From CAZOEL01 sp964578835 (GTDB taxonomy: Bacteria > Desulfobacterota > Syntrophobacteria > Syntrophobacterales > Syntrophobacteraceae), in the NCBI GenBank assembly GCA_964578835.1, contig CAZOEL010000002.1:1-64000 (forward strand): a stretch of 64,000 nucleotides of DNA, given 5' to 3'. Made by a program: the position numbers and the translations under genes. Of this stretch, positions 1 through 8,996 are shown in pieces. The notes beneath the pieces are model-generated. The model worked only from the letters and a program-made list of their open reading frames with translations. It was not told the origin of the DNA and did no database searches. Position 1 is the first letter of the stretch. The number at the start of each line of letters is the position of its first letter.

Positions 1-55
1 CTGCCTCAAAGCTCTTCTTCTGCCATTGTTCGATGGCTTTCAGGGTGTATTCCAT
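1..55 (-). CDS. Possible 5' end of a gene running off the window
   Basis: An open frame on the minus strand starts at an ATG (55-53), preceded by a purine-rich AGGAAGAG stretch, and runs off the left edge after about 18 codons. It lies just downstream of the enoyl-CoA hydratase gene and in the same direction, so it may be the next gene of a fatty-acid or branched-acid operon. The visible residues form only a charged helix (MEYTLKAIEQWQKK). No family can be assigned from so little. The frame also stays open upstream of this ATG, so the start is uncertain. Confidence 0.3.
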   Translation of the reverse strand, partial: MEYTLKAIEQWQKKSFEA

Positions 56-144
56 CCGATAGTCTTCTCTTCCTCTGAGTTTTTTACGCTGTTCCTCCCT
101 TCTATCGATTAAAAAAGCTGTCTGGTGTGAGGTTCCGCCGAATT

Positions 145-933
145 TCAGGATTTTCCGAATTGGGGCTTTCTCTTTTCCAGAAATGCAGAGAGCCCCTCCT
201 GGCTGTCCTTGGAGGCAAAACAGGCGCCCAGACAAAGGCTTTCAATTTGCATGCCTGTCGGTAATTCCGTTTCTAACCCTTGATTTATAGCTCTGAGAGC
301 GTATTTGATCGCTACGGGGCTCTTCTGGGAGATTCGATCCGCCAATAGGCGACATTCTGTCAGCAGGTTCTCGGGAGGAACGACCCTATTCACGAGCCCT
401 ATCCTGCTCGCCTCTTCGGCGTCAATAATCCGTCCCGTAAGAATAAGCTCAGCAGCTCGAGATTTTCCAATCAGTCTGGGCAGCCTCTGAGTGCCGCCGG
501 CGCCAGGAATAATTCCAAGGTTAATCTCCAATTGTCCGATCGTTGCGTTTCTGGAAGCCACCCGCATTGTGCATGAAAGAGCTGCTTCGCATCCTACGCC
601 GTAAGCGTAGCCATTGATAGCCGCAATCGAGGGGATGTTCAGATGCTCGATCCTGCTGAATACTCTTTGTCTTTTTGATGACGCTTCTATGGCGGTAAGT
701 GGCGTTCTTTGACTTAGCTCTACTATGTCTGAGCCGGAAATGAACGATTTATCCCCAGCTCCCGTGAATATCAGAACTCTAATATTGGCGTCTCTCTCAA
801 CTTCGTCCAAGGCTTCTTGCAGCCTGTTCACCATGGCGGCATTCAAAGCATTATGGACGTGGGGCCTGTTAAAGATCAAAATGGCAAGAGCGCCGACCGT
901 TTGAAGTATCACTTCATTATCAGTATCAGTCAT
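145..933 (-). CDS. Enoyl-CoA hydratase/isomerase (crotonase) family protein
   Basis: This 262-residue protein has the usual length of a crotonase, which hydrates 2-enoyl-CoA to 3-hydroxyacyl-CoA in the cytoplasm. The N-terminal NRPHVHNALNAAM segment, the oxyanion-hole region FISGSDIVEL, and the GYAYGVGCEAALSC and GIIPGAGGTQRLPRLIG blocks are all typical. Both Glu-type catalytic positions appear occupied (ELSQRT..., NLGIIPGAGGTQ). A thiolase gene lies divergently 480 bp away, which suggests a beta-oxidation or acetoacetyl-CoA context. The true substrate (crotonyl-CoA or another enoyl-CoA) cannot be told from sequence alone. Confidence 0.9.
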   Translation of the reverse strand: MTDTDNEVILQTVGALAILIFNRPHVHNALNAAMVNRLQEALDEVERDANIRVLIFTGAGDKSFISGSDIVELSQRTPLTAIEASSKRQRVFSRIEHLNIPSIAAINGYAYGVGCEAALSCTMRVASRNATIGQLEINLGIIPGAGGTQRLPRLIGKSRAAELILTGRIIDAEEASRIGLVNRVVPPENLLTECRLLADRISQKSPVAIKYALRAINQGLETELPTGMQIESLCLGACFASKDSQEGLSAFLEKRKPQFGKS

Positions 934-1130
934 AAATTACGGACTCCATATAGCTTCACAGTGTAGGGGCCGTGAGGCTGAGTATGATCTTTTTGCATCG
1001 GCAAAAAAGAAAATGCCAAGGGTTGGAGTTCAAACCACGCCCTGGCAACGCAATGATTCTTGGCATAGAAGCTGCCGTAGGCAAGGAGAGAAGACGGAAT
1101 GTCGGTTCCCGACCCTAGCTTCTTGATCAA
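930..1130 (-). CDS. Doubtful short reading frame upstream of the hydratase
   Basis: A 66-codon frame from a TTG codon ends in an ATGA overlap with the hydratase start, an arrangement typical of coupled genes. The product (including the stretch ARAWFELQPLAFSFLPMQ) matches no family I recognise. A second open frame at 1030-1239 on the same strand continues naturally into it if one base is shifted near 1135, so the two may be pieces of one decayed or frameshifted gene of about 100 codons. There is no good ribosome binding site. Treat as unproven. Confidence 0.2.
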   Translation of the reverse strand: MIKKLGSGTDIPSSLLAYGSFYAKNHCVARAWFELQPLAFSFLPMQKDHTQPHGPYTVKLYGVRNL

Positions 1131-1414
1131 CTCCCTGATCGATCACAATGAATCCCCGAGCCTGGAGCAGATTATCCCAGTGATCCTTTTTTTGGAAGTC
1201 GTATCTATTGGAGCTTGTAATCGTTAAAAGGACGATCAAAAATTTCTCAGTTTTGACTGTACTTGATAGGTCCTTGCTCCAACTTTAACTTCAAATCATT
1301 GGGTGGCCGCCGGCCTTTTGTTTTCTTTAACACGATGAGCTTGCGTGAAAATAACGATTCGATGAATGCATGATGCAGAGCTCCAGAACATAGAGGCATA
1401 AGAAAGGAAAGTTG
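1131..1414. other. Divergent intergenic region
   Basis: This is the space between the leftward hydratase side and the rightward thiolase. It probably holds both promoters, but no clear -35/-10 pair or operator was found. A short unassigned minus-strand frame (1030-1239) covers part of it. Confidence 0.4.
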
Positions 1415-2599
1415 ATGAGCGTAATACGAGAAGCAGTAATCGTTAGCGCAGTCAGAACGGCTTTAGGCGCCTTCAATGGCGCATTGAGCGGGATGGGCGC
1501 TACAAGCCTGGGTGGTTTGGCGATCGAGGAAGCGATAAGGCGGGCTGGGATCGAGACAATGGATGTAAATGAGGTCATCATGGGGCAGGTTCTTCCGTGC
1601 GGCTATGGCCAGAATCCTGCGAGGCATGCAGCTTTAATGGCCGGGGCTCCATACGAGACCGAGTGCCTCACCATCAATAAGGTCTGCGGATCAGGTCTGA
1701 AAGCCGTCATGCTTGCCGCTCAGGCTATTCAGTTGGGTGACGCCGATATCGTGATCGCCGGCGGCATGGAAAGCATGAGCAATGCTCCTTATTACTTGGA
1801 AAGAGCGAGGTTTGGTTACAGAATGGGTGACGGAGTCCTTATCGATCACATGATCCATGATGGTTTGTGGGATATAGTAAACGATTTCCACATGGGAATA
1901 AGCAACGAGCTATGCAGCCAAAAATACGATGTCACCAGAGAAGATCAGGACCGCTATGCCTCTCTCAGCTATTCTCGCGCTTTGGCGTCCATTGCCTCAG
2001 GAGCGTTTAAAGAAGAGATCATGCCAGTGAGCATTGTCTCAAGCAAGGGATCCCAAAAAGACTTCGATACTGATGAGTGCCCGAGGGAAACGAGCTACGA
2101 GCTTCTAAGCCGCATGAAACCGGCATTCAAAGAAAATGGGTATGGAACAGCTGGAAACTCTTCGATAATTTCTGATGGGGCTTCAGCTCTGTGCATCATG
2201 GCTGAGGATAAGGCTCGCGAACGGGGTCTCGACGTGATGGCCCGAATAGGCGCTCAGGGCTCCGCCGGATTGGATATGAAGTATGTCCTGATGGCCCCTA
2301 CGCTTTCTATTCCGAAAGTGGCGCGCAAAGAAGGAGTAGATTACCGTTCAATCGATCTCATGGAGCTCAATGAAGCTTTTTCCGGATCGACTGTAGCCGT
2401 AATGCGCGAACTTGGCCTCGACCCGGATCGCTGCAACGTAATGGGAGGCTCGGTTGCGCTTGGGCATCCCCTTGGGGCCAGCGGAGCGCGAGTGCTTACG
2501 ACCTTGATTCATGCAATGAAGCGGCTCGATAAGAAAACCGGAATGGCTACCCTGTGTCTCGGTGGTGGAGAAGCTGTCAGTTTGTATGTAGACCGTTGA
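1415..2599 (+). CDS. Acetyl-CoA acetyltransferase (thiolase)
   Basis: A thiolase of about 394 residues, the normal family length, which condenses or cleaves acyl-CoA and acetyl-CoA in the cytoplasm. The acyl-accepting cysteine is in NKVCGSGLKAV, the NEAFSGS block supplies the Asn-Glu site, GHPLGASGAR carries the catalytic His, and the second cysteine is in the C-terminal CLGGGEAVSL. The ATG at 1415 is preferred over the TTG at 1412 because GAAAGGAAAG lies at a proper distance. The divergent crotonase suggests a shared beta-oxidation or ketogenic role. NEAFSGS in place of NEAFA and GGSVALGHP in place of GGAIALGHP are mild departures from the classic AtoB sequence. Confidence 0.92.
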   Translation: MSVIREAVIVSAVRTALGAFNGALSGMGATSLGGLAIEEAIRRAGIETMDVNEVIMGQVLPCGYGQNPARHAALMAGAPYETECLTINKVCGSGLKAVMLAAQAIQLGDADIVIAGGMESMSNAPYYLERARFGYRMGDGVLIDHMIHDGLWDIVNDFHMGISNELCSQKYDVTREDQDRYASLSYSRALASIASGAFKEEIMPVSIVSSKGSQKDFDTDECPRETSYELLSRMKPAFKENGYGTAGNSSIISDGASALCIMAEDKARERGLDVMARIGAQGSAGLDMKYVLMAPTLSIPKVARKEGVDYRSIDLMELNEAFSGSTVAVMRELGLDPDRCNVMGGSVALGHPLGASGARVLTTLIHAMKRLDKKTGMATLCLGGGEAVSLYVDR

Positions 2600-2809
2600 A
2601 AATCAGAGGAGCAGACATTTGGAAGAGACGTTGGCGCAAAATGATATCTGCGTCCGATGGAAAGATCAATTGCTGACATTCGAATTCTAGTAACCAATGA
2701 GCCCTGGGAGGTTTATAACATTCGGACAGGATTCATCACTTCCTGGGCGCGTGTGAGCCTTGGGCTCCACGCATACGCAAATCAGTTCCGGTTGAACAGG
2801 GAGGGCTCA

Positions 2810-3460
2810 GTGAGCTGTTTTTTTGGCGTCAAGCCTTTGTTCATCATTTTGTTATGTGTCCTTGTGCTGTGGATAGGCTCTGGCTGTACGCATTCGTCGC
2901 CGGCAAAGCCGCTAGGAATCGAATCCGGCTTTAGTCGAAATATGTCAGGCTCCGAAATGAATCGTAACGGATTCCGACAGTCGTCAGCTGTGGAATCCGG
3001 CGACAGGTTAGCCAGATCTAACGTTCCGGGCCGCTCGGATTCCTACAGCGGCGCCAATTCTCTTCCGTCCTCACCAATCAGAAAAAGCGAACAACTGCCT
3101 CATGAAAAGGCCAGAAAGCTATTTGAATACGCTCGCATGGAGAACTCGAACCTTCGGTGGAATGATTGTCTTGCAAGAAAAGCGTTGGCGAGAGCCAAGA
3201 CGATGGTCAAAGATGGCAATTTTGATCACAAGGACCCGTATACCGGCAGAAATCCGGCGTGGGTTCTTGTCGCTTCCTGTTTTGAGCCCGCATACGCTGG
3301 TGAGAATCTTGCTAAAGGTGAAAGGCAGTCGGCGAAGGCCATCCACGAGGCGCTAATGGAAAGTCCGACACATCGTCGCAATATCCTCAGTCCGAAGTTT
3401 GAGCTTGTGGGGGTGGGATGTCATTCATACATATGCGTCCAGCTTTTTGCAGGTTTTTAG
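2810..3460 (+). CDS. CAP-domain (SCP/PR1-like) lipoprotein
   Basis: The frame could begin upstream at 2657, but the GTG at 2810 follows GGGAGGG and opens directly into a hydrophobic signal ending in the lipobox GSGC, so I take that start. After a Ser/Pro-rich linker comes a CAP domain of about 115 residues with WNDCLARKALARAKTM, the FDH..DP segment, the AGENLAKG signature and SPTHRRNILSPKF near the end. The protein is expected to be anchored to a membrane on the periplasmic side. Bacterial CAP proteins have no agreed function. It has no operon partner: a 249-bp gap separates it from msrAB. Confidence 0.8.
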   Translation: MSCFFGVKPLFIILLCVLVLWIGSGCTHSSPAKPLGIESGFSRNMSGSEMNRNGFRQSSAVESGDRLARSNVPGRSDSYSGANSLPSSPIRKSEQLPHEKARKLFEYARMENSNLRWNDCLARKALARAKTMVKDGNFDHKDPYTGRNPAWVLVASCFEPAYAGENLAKGERQSAKAIHEALMESPTHRRNILSPKFELVGVGCHSYICVQLFAGF

Positions 3461-3709
3461 ACGCTGCGTGAGAAGAAGTCGATTTGGTTAGGGTGCAAAA
3501 AGAAACAGCTCCTTATCAATACCTTGTGCTTTCCCTCCTTGTGAGCATGGAGCGGCCTCCGGCGCATTTGTAAGGAACGCTCCACAGAGATTTTCGCAGA
3601 AATTGCTACCTGGCGCCTTGCTATGAGAGCTCTTGAATCTTAATCACATAGATTGAATGTGAGAACAAGCGTTATATTCGGAGCGCAATGGCCGCGAGGA
3701 GGAATGCTC

Positions 3710-4831
3710 ATGAAATCGATTATTCTTATGTCGGTTTTCATTTTGATTACTGGAATTTCGATTGGCTTATGGCGTATCGCCGACAGCGGGGAAGGGAATC
3801 CGGGCGGTGTTGCCGACAAGGGTCGTGTCGACCTGCATCTGGCCACCTTTGCAGGAGGATGTTTTTGGTGCCTGGAAGCCGATTTTGAAAAACTGAACGG
3901 CGTCGTTCGTGTGGTATCAGGCTACACGGGAGGAAAAGTCGAGAATCCCCGTTACGAAGAAGTATCCGCTGGGATCACTGGGCATGTCGAAGCCGTGCAA
4001 GTCTACTATGATCCGCAGAAGGTGAGTTATGGCGAGCTTCTCGATTATTTCTGGAAGCATGTCGACCCCACTGACAAAGGTGGGCAATTCGTAGATAGGG
4101 GCTCCCACTATAGGAGTCTTATCTTCTACCACGATGAGGAGCAGAAGCGACTGGCGGAGGAATCGAAGCGTGAAATAGGCTCTTCAGGCCGGTTCGATAA
4201 GCCGATTGCCACCGAGATTGTTCCGTTAGGGAAATTCTACGCAGCGGAAGACTACCATCAGGACTACTATAAAAAGAACCCGGTTCGCTACAATTTTTAT
4301 AGATTCAACTCGGGCAGGGATCAATTCATCACACGGGCATGGGAGAAGGAAATGGAAGAGTCGTCCGGAACGACTGCAGCAACTGTCAACTCTTCAAAAC
4401 CGGCGAAAGAAGATCTCAAAGCGAGCCTTACCGCTTTACAGTACAAAGTAACGCAGGAAGAAGGCACGGAGCCTCCATTCAAAAACGAATACTGGGATAA
4501 CAAAAGAGAAGGCTTATATGTTGATATTGTATCAGGAGAGCCCCTCTTCAGCTCTATCGACAAATTCGATTCGGGGACGGGATGGCCGAGCTTTACGCGA
4601 CCGCTCGACCCGGAAAATATCGTGCAAAAGGAAGACCGGAAGCTCTTTCACTCGAGGACCGAAGTCAGAAGCAAGCATGGAGATTCGCATCTTGGGCATG
4701 TCTTTCCTGATGGGCCGCCTCCAACAGGTCTGAGATACTGCATCAACTCGGCGGCGCTTCGGTTCATTCCGAGGGAGGATCTCGAAAAGGAAGGCTACGG
4801 GGAGTATGTGAAGATCTTCCAAAAGCGCTGA
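3710..4831 (+). CDS. msrAB: MsrA-MsrB fusion peptide methionine sulfoxide reductase
   Basis: A two-domain enzyme that repairs both S- and R-methionine sulfoxide. The N-terminus is a single hydrophobic segment (signal or anchor), so it acts outside the cytoplasm. The MsrA domain (about residues 45-200) has the catalytic GGCFWC; the MsrB domain (about 260-370) ends in RYCINSAAL with the catalytic Cys. MsrB lacks the CxxC zinc pairs, and the recycling Cys seen in the SGCGWPSF type is Thr here (DSGTGWPSF). The ATG at 3710 has GAGGAGG 7 bases upstream; ATG 3704 is too close to it. sodC follows on the opposite strand, so this is a small oxidative-stress pair. Confidence 0.9.
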   Translation: MKSIILMSVFILITGISIGLWRIADSGEGNPGGVADKGRVDLHLATFAGGCFWCLEADFEKLNGVVRVVSGYTGGKVENPRYEEVSAGITGHVEAVQVYYDPQKVSYGELLDYFWKHVDPTDKGGQFVDRGSHYRSLIFYHDEEQKRLAEESKREIGSSGRFDKPIATEIVPLGKFYAAEDYHQDYYKKNPVRYNFYRFNSGRDQFITRAWEKEMEESSGTTAATVNSSKPAKEDLKASLTALQYKVTQEEGTEPPFKNEYWDNKREGLYVDIVSGEPLFSSIDKFDSGTGWPSFTRPLDPENIVQKEDRKLFHSRTEVRSKHGDSHLGHVFPDGPPPTGLRYCINSAALRFIPREDLEKEGYGEYVKIFQKR

Positions 4832-4887
4832 ATCCCCATTGCCGGCCAGTGATGCTTCCGCAAAGCATCCTTCCTGGCAACCACAGC

Positions 4888-5457
4888 CTACCATTGCTTT
4901 GCAATGCCCACGACGCCGCAGGCGACTCGTGAACCTGCATCGCCGGTAGGCTGCGTTTTATAATCATCGGGCTTTTCATGCACAATGACTGAGCGGCCAA
5001 GGATAGAGCTCGATCCTTCAAAAGAGATATGGCTATCGATCCAATCGAGCTTGGCGGTTCCCGTGCTGCGAGCCTCAATGTTTCCGAGATCCCCGGCATG
5101 GCGTTTATCGTCCGTCGGCGCGCCGTGCGGAGCTTTTCCGCCCGGGTTGAAATGCCCTCCGGCAGAAGTTGCATCGGGAGCGCTGCAGTCGCCGAATTCG
5201 TGGATATGGAAGCCATGCTTTCCGGGGCTCAACCCGGATATTTCGGCAACCACGCGAACGCCTTTCGGATCCTTTTCAAAAGTCACAACGCCAGACACTG
5301 TATGGCCTTTTGTCGGATGTAGCACCGCAATCGCTTTGGACGTAGAGCCAAGGGCTTTCCCTTTTTCTTCGGATGTGTTCGGAGCAGTGCAACCAAATAG
5401 AAAAGTAGCCGTGAAAATAAGTAGTCCTGCGAGTCTTACGTCTGATGTCGCCTTCAT
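4888..5457 (-). CDS. sodC: Cu/Zn superoxide dismutase, lipoprotein type
   Basis: This enzyme converts superoxide to peroxide and oxygen in the periplasm. The N-terminus is a lipoprotein signal ending in FLFGC, followed by a short linker and the SodC fold. Metal ligands are visible in GFHIHEFGDCS, GGHFNP, HAGDLGN and VIVHEK. The disulphide cysteines are in GDCSAP and RVACGVVG. I chose the ATG at 5457 because the upstream ATGGAGGC serves as its Shine-Dalgarno; the ATG at 5472 is the alternative. It converges with msrAB, with a 56-bp gap that holds a weak hairpin (GATGCTT/AAGCATC). Confidence 0.92.
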   Translation of the reverse strand: MKATSDVRLAGLLIFTATFLFGCTAPNTSEEKGKALGSTSKAIAVLHPTKGHTVSGVVTFEKDPKGVRVVAEISGLSPGKHGFHIHEFGDCSAPDATSAGGHFNPGGKAPHGAPTDDKRHAGDLGNIEARSTGTAKLDWIDSHISFEGSSSILGRSVIVHEKPDDYKTQPTGDAGSRVACGVVGIAKQW

Positions 5458-5677
5458 GATCATTGCCTCCATTTTGATCGGCGCCGCCTTTGCTCGGCCT
5501 GTTGCTGCGTTCCCCTATCGGCTTCCGTTCTAATAAAATCATTGCTCGGCTGTAGGTAAATGGGCTATTGAAATCATCACTTCTGACCCGGTCATGATGT
5601 TTTCGCAAAATTTGGATGGAGATTCGTAGAAAAGCCATGGCTCGAATTGTCCGGAATAGAAGAAAAGGAGCTCAAAG

Positions 5678-7123
5678 ATGAAATATGCGCAAATGCTCTC
5701 GATTGCTGTATTTACTATGATCCTTATCTTTTGCCTCAATGCTTTCGCTCAACAGAATTCCCTGACCGTCACCATCTATAACCAAGACCTTGCTCTGATC
5801 CATGAAGTTCGGACCTTGCAGATACCCAGGGGCGAGCAAAGCGTCGAATTCAAGGATGTGGCCGAAACGATAGATCCCACTTCACTTCAGGTTCGGTCTC
5901 TCACCTCCCCCGATAGGCTCAGGATACTCGATCAGAACTATGAATACGACCTCATCAACGTTAAGAATCTTCTAGACAAATATGTCGGCAAGCGACTCAG
6001 AGTTGTGCTTCCCGACCCCAAAGGAGCCGAAGGAGCAAAGCTCGTAAGGGAAGGAACCCTGCTCGCGAACAACGACAAGCCCATTTTTCGTTTTGACGGA
6101 AATGCAGCTGACCCGGCTCAAGCAACAGCGGGGGAGGTGTACGTCGGCAATTACGATGCGATCATGCTCCCCGAGCTTCCCGAGGGATTGAGGCCCCAGC
6201 CTACGCTCGTCTGGCTGGTGGACAATCAAGGCGAGCAGGGCCAGCAGATCGAAGTTTCGTATCTGGCTGGGAATATCGGCTGGAAAGCCGATTATGTATT
6301 GAAGCTGGATCGCAATAATACGGCGGGCGCACTGTCCGGGTGGGTGACGTTGGACAATAAGTCTGGGAAATACTTTCAAGATGCCGAGTTGAAGCTTGTT
6401 GCGGGCGACGTGCACAAGGTGAAGCCGGAAGAGGGCCCCGAGATGGCGCTGAGACAAATGAAAGCTGCGGCGGTTGCCGATGAAGCCCTGACGCAGGAGG
6501 AGATGTTTGAATACCATCTTTACTCTCTGGGGCGGCGGGTCAATATTGCGAACAAGCAGACCAAGCAGGTTTCATTGCTTCAGAGCCCTTCGGTGACCCT
6601 TGAAAAACGATTGGTCGGGCGCTGGGGCGGGCAGTGGTATGATGCGAGCCGGCTCGGCGTGCAAAAAGAGAAAATTGCTGTGTACCTCAAATTCAAAAAT
6701 GTCCGTGAGAGCGGCCTGGGAATTCCTCTGCCCAGGGGCATAGTGCGGGCATACCAGGAGAGTGGAGACGGTACGCTCATATTTGTCGGTGAAGATCTCA
6801 TGGAGCATACCGGGAAAGGGGTGGAAGTTGAATTGAAGATGGGAGATTCCTTCGATGTCGTCGTCGAACGGAAGCAGACCGAATTCAAGAAGGTGGGCGC
6901 CAATACGGTGCGCTACAAATGGGAGCTTAGAATCAAGAACGGTAAAGACGTTCCGCAAAAGGTGGAGCTCGAGGAGATGCTCGATGGCGATTGGAAAATT
7001 GTCGAAGCGAGCTCGAAATATGAAAAGATCGACGCAAAGCGGATTAGATTTACTGTAGAGGCTCTGCCTTCTTCCGCTGGAGAGGATACGATAGTGACAT
7101 ACATGGCGGAGATCGCTTCCTGA
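5678..7123 (+). CDS. DUF4139 domain-containing secreted protein
   Basis: A 481-residue protein with a clear Sec signal ending AFAQ, hence exported. The rest fits the DUF4139 family: an N-terminal strand-rich part (VTIYNQDLALIHEVRTL), the central LVWLVDNQGEQG...VSYLAGNIGWKADYVL block, GWVTLDNKSGKYF, and a C-terminal beta-rich part. Its function is unknown in the family. It has no signs of enzyme activity or metal sites. AAAGGAG lies before the ATG. It stands alone between sodC and a small zinc protein. Confidence 0.8.
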   Translation: MKYAQMLSIAVFTMILIFCLNAFAQQNSLTVTIYNQDLALIHEVRTLQIPRGEQSVEFKDVAETIDPTSLQVRSLTSPDRLRILDQNYEYDLINVKNLLDKYVGKRLRVVLPDPKGAEGAKLVREGTLLANNDKPIFRFDGNAADPAQATAGEVYVGNYDAIMLPELPEGLRPQPTLVWLVDNQGEQGQQIEVSYLAGNIGWKADYVLKLDRNNTAGALSGWVTLDNKSGKYFQDAELKLVAGDVHKVKPEEGPEMALRQMKAAAVADEALTQEEMFEYHLYSLGRRVNIANKQTKQVSLLQSPSVTLEKRLVGRWGGQWYDASRLGVQKEKIAVYLKFKNVRESGLGIPLPRGIVRAYQESGDGTLIFVGEDLMEHTGKGVEVELKMGDSFDVVVERKQTEFKKVGANTVRYKWELRIKNGKDVPQKVELEEMLDGDWKIVEASSKYEKIDAKRIRFTVEALPSSAGEDTIVTYMAEIAS

Positions 7124-7359
7124 GCGCTATGTATCTATCCACCGGCGCAGTCATTTGCGCTGTTCGGCTTCCTGGGCGAGCTTGGCCGGGATTTGCGCCG
7201 GCTCGTTCTGTTGCGCTGATTTTTTAGAGTGCTTACCTTTTTTCTGGTTGATCTACAAAGCATCGTGTGCTGTAAAGCGCCGGGAAAAAGGCTCTGGATC
7301 GCAAGATCCGAGCTGCTAATCGACCGGCAATTGTGCTCTTTATCTTGAGGAGAATTGAA

Positions 7360-7539
7360 ATGGCTGAAAAGACAAGAGTCTGTACATGTGAGAAGTGCGG
7401 CAACGAATCCGAAATGCTGATAAGCTGCCAGTGGGTAGACAAGGAAGAATCGCCCGGGCATGTTGTCAAGGTGCAACAGGAGACCCTGACATGCGCTCAT
7501 TGCGGCAATGAAGCGGATATGATTATAAGCCCCGAGTAG
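7360..7539 (+). CDS. Small double zinc-ribbon protein
   Basis: A 59-residue protein with two CxxC pairs that sit in near-identical repeats: CEKCGNESEMLIS and CAHCGNEADMIIS, about 40 residues apart, plus a leading Cys (VCTCEKCG). The four cysteines of the two repeats could form one zinc-ribbon knuckle pair. The AGGAG at 7349 fixes the ATG at 7360, nine codons inside a longer open frame. It has no operon partner. The function is unknown; metal binding is inferred from the motif. Confidence 0.6.
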   Translation: MAEKTRVCTCEKCGNESEMLISCQWVDKEESPGHVVKVQQETLTCAHCGNEADMIISPE

Positions 7540-7619
7540 TGAAAGACGCTCCAACCGCTCGAGCATGCTAATGACTGCGAGATTTTTGATTATCGCGGAA
7601 TTATGGATGGAGAGCTGTT

Positions 7620-8996
7620 TCAGCTCCGAATCTTTTGAGCAATTTTATTGATCTCTTTCATAACCTGGAGCGAGTCGACGCTTTTCACTTCACCTTCCGC
7701 GACTATCTGACGTCCGTTCACCCAGACGCGCCTCACATCGCTTCCTCTCACTGAATAGACAAGGTGTGAGATGGGATCATAGATGGGTGTGAGGTGCGGC
7801 TGGTTCAAATCGATGGCTGCAATATCCGCCTTTTTCCCAACCTCCAGACTACCGGTCAAATTTCCCAGTCCAAGCGCGTCGGCGCCTAGGCGAGTAGCCA
7901 TGCGCAATACGTCGGATGCGCGGCATGTTACGGGGTCCCTACCATAGACCTTGTGTAGTTTTGCCGCTTTGTCCATTTCTTTGAAAAGATCGAGGTGGTT
8001 GTTGCTGGCGCATCCATCGGCGCCGAGGCCCACACGGATGCCTGCGCCAAGCATCCTCGGAACCGGAGAGACTCCTGACGCAAGCTTCATGTTGCTTTCT
8101 ACATTATGAGAAATAGCGACTCTACGGTCTGCAAGAATCTCGATCTCATCCTCTTCGATCCATATGGCGTGCGCTCCCAGCGTCTTTTCGTCGAGGACTC
8201 CAAGACGATCGAGATGTTTCACGGGAGATAGTCCATAGATTTTCACGACGTCTCGGATTTCAGCCAAAGTTTCTGATATGTGAATCTGAAAAAGAATATC
8301 GCGCTTCCTGCAGAAATCCTTTGTCCATTGCAGAGTGGTGGGTCCGCACGTATAGCAGGCGTGGCAAAAAAGGGAGGGATGAAGGCGGTCTTGGTCGTCT
8401 TTCGGGAAAGAGTCGAGGAAGGATTCAACGCGCTCCTTCCGCATGGCCGGGTCCGGTTGGTCGGGAGAGGGAAAATCCAGGATTCCCTGCCCGAGAACGG
8501 CGCGCATGCCGGATTCGAGAGCCGCCCTTGCCGCCTCTTCTTCAAAAAAGTATCCGTCGCAGAAAGTGGTTATGCCGTTCTTGAGCATCTCCACACAGGA
8601 GAGAAGAGACCCCGCGTAGACCAGATCCGGGCTTACATGGGCGGCTTCCGCGGGGAAGATGATCTCATGTAGCCAGCGGTCCAGGGGAAGATCGTCTGCA
8701 AACCCGCGAAAAACGCTCATGGCTGCGTGCGTATGCGTATTGATGAGTCCCGGCATAAGGAGGGAGCCGCGCAGGCTGAGCTCTCTGTTGCCTCTATATC
8801 TCTCCGTCACCTCTCGAGTTGGTCCCAGGGCGACGATCTTGTCCTTTTCCAGGGCAATGGCCGCGGAGGCAATGACCCTCATTTCGGGATCGCATGTCAC
8901 TATCCAGTCTGCATCTGTCAGAAGCCAGTCGACTTCGACAGGAGCGTCCCCATTGGTTCTACCGTGGTCTGATGGACCGGGCAAAGGTTCGGACAT
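7620..8996 (-). CDS. Amidohydrolase, MTA/SAH deaminase family (copy 2)
   Basis: A 458-residue metal-dependent amidohydrolase that probably deaminates 5'-methylthioadenosine or S-adenosylhomocysteine, or a related purine. The motifs are NTHTHAAMSVFRG (HxH metal ligands), ADDLPLDRWLHEIIFPAE, HISETLAE, GAHAIW and GADGCASNNHLDLF (catalytic Asp). GAGG lies upstream of the ATG. Its start overlaps the stop of a paralogue by 38 bp, so the two are co-transcribed. They are clearly homologous over their full length. Guanine or other nucleoside-analogue deaminases are alternatives. Confidence 0.85.
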   Translation of the reverse strand: MSEPLPGPSDHGRTNGDAPVEVDWLLTDADWIVTCDPEMRVIASAAIALEKDKIVALGPTREVTERYRGNRELSLRGSLLMPGLINTHTHAAMSVFRGFADDLPLDRWLHEIIFPAEAAHVSPDLVYAGSLLSCVEMLKNGITTFCDGYFFEEEAARAALESGMRAVLGQGILDFPSPDQPDPAMRKERVESFLDSFPKDDQDRLHPSLFCHACYTCGPTTLQWTKDFCRKRDILFQIHISETLAEIRDVVKIYGLSPVKHLDRLGVLDEKTLGAHAIWIEEDEIEILADRRVAISHNVESNMKLASGVSPVPRMLGAGIRVGLGADGCASNNHLDLFKEMDKAAKLHKVYGRDPVTCRASDVLRMATRLGADALGLGNLTGSLEVGKKADIAAIDLNQPHLTPIYDPISHLVYSVRGSDVRRVWVNGRQIVAEGEVKSVDSLQVMKEINKIAQKIRS

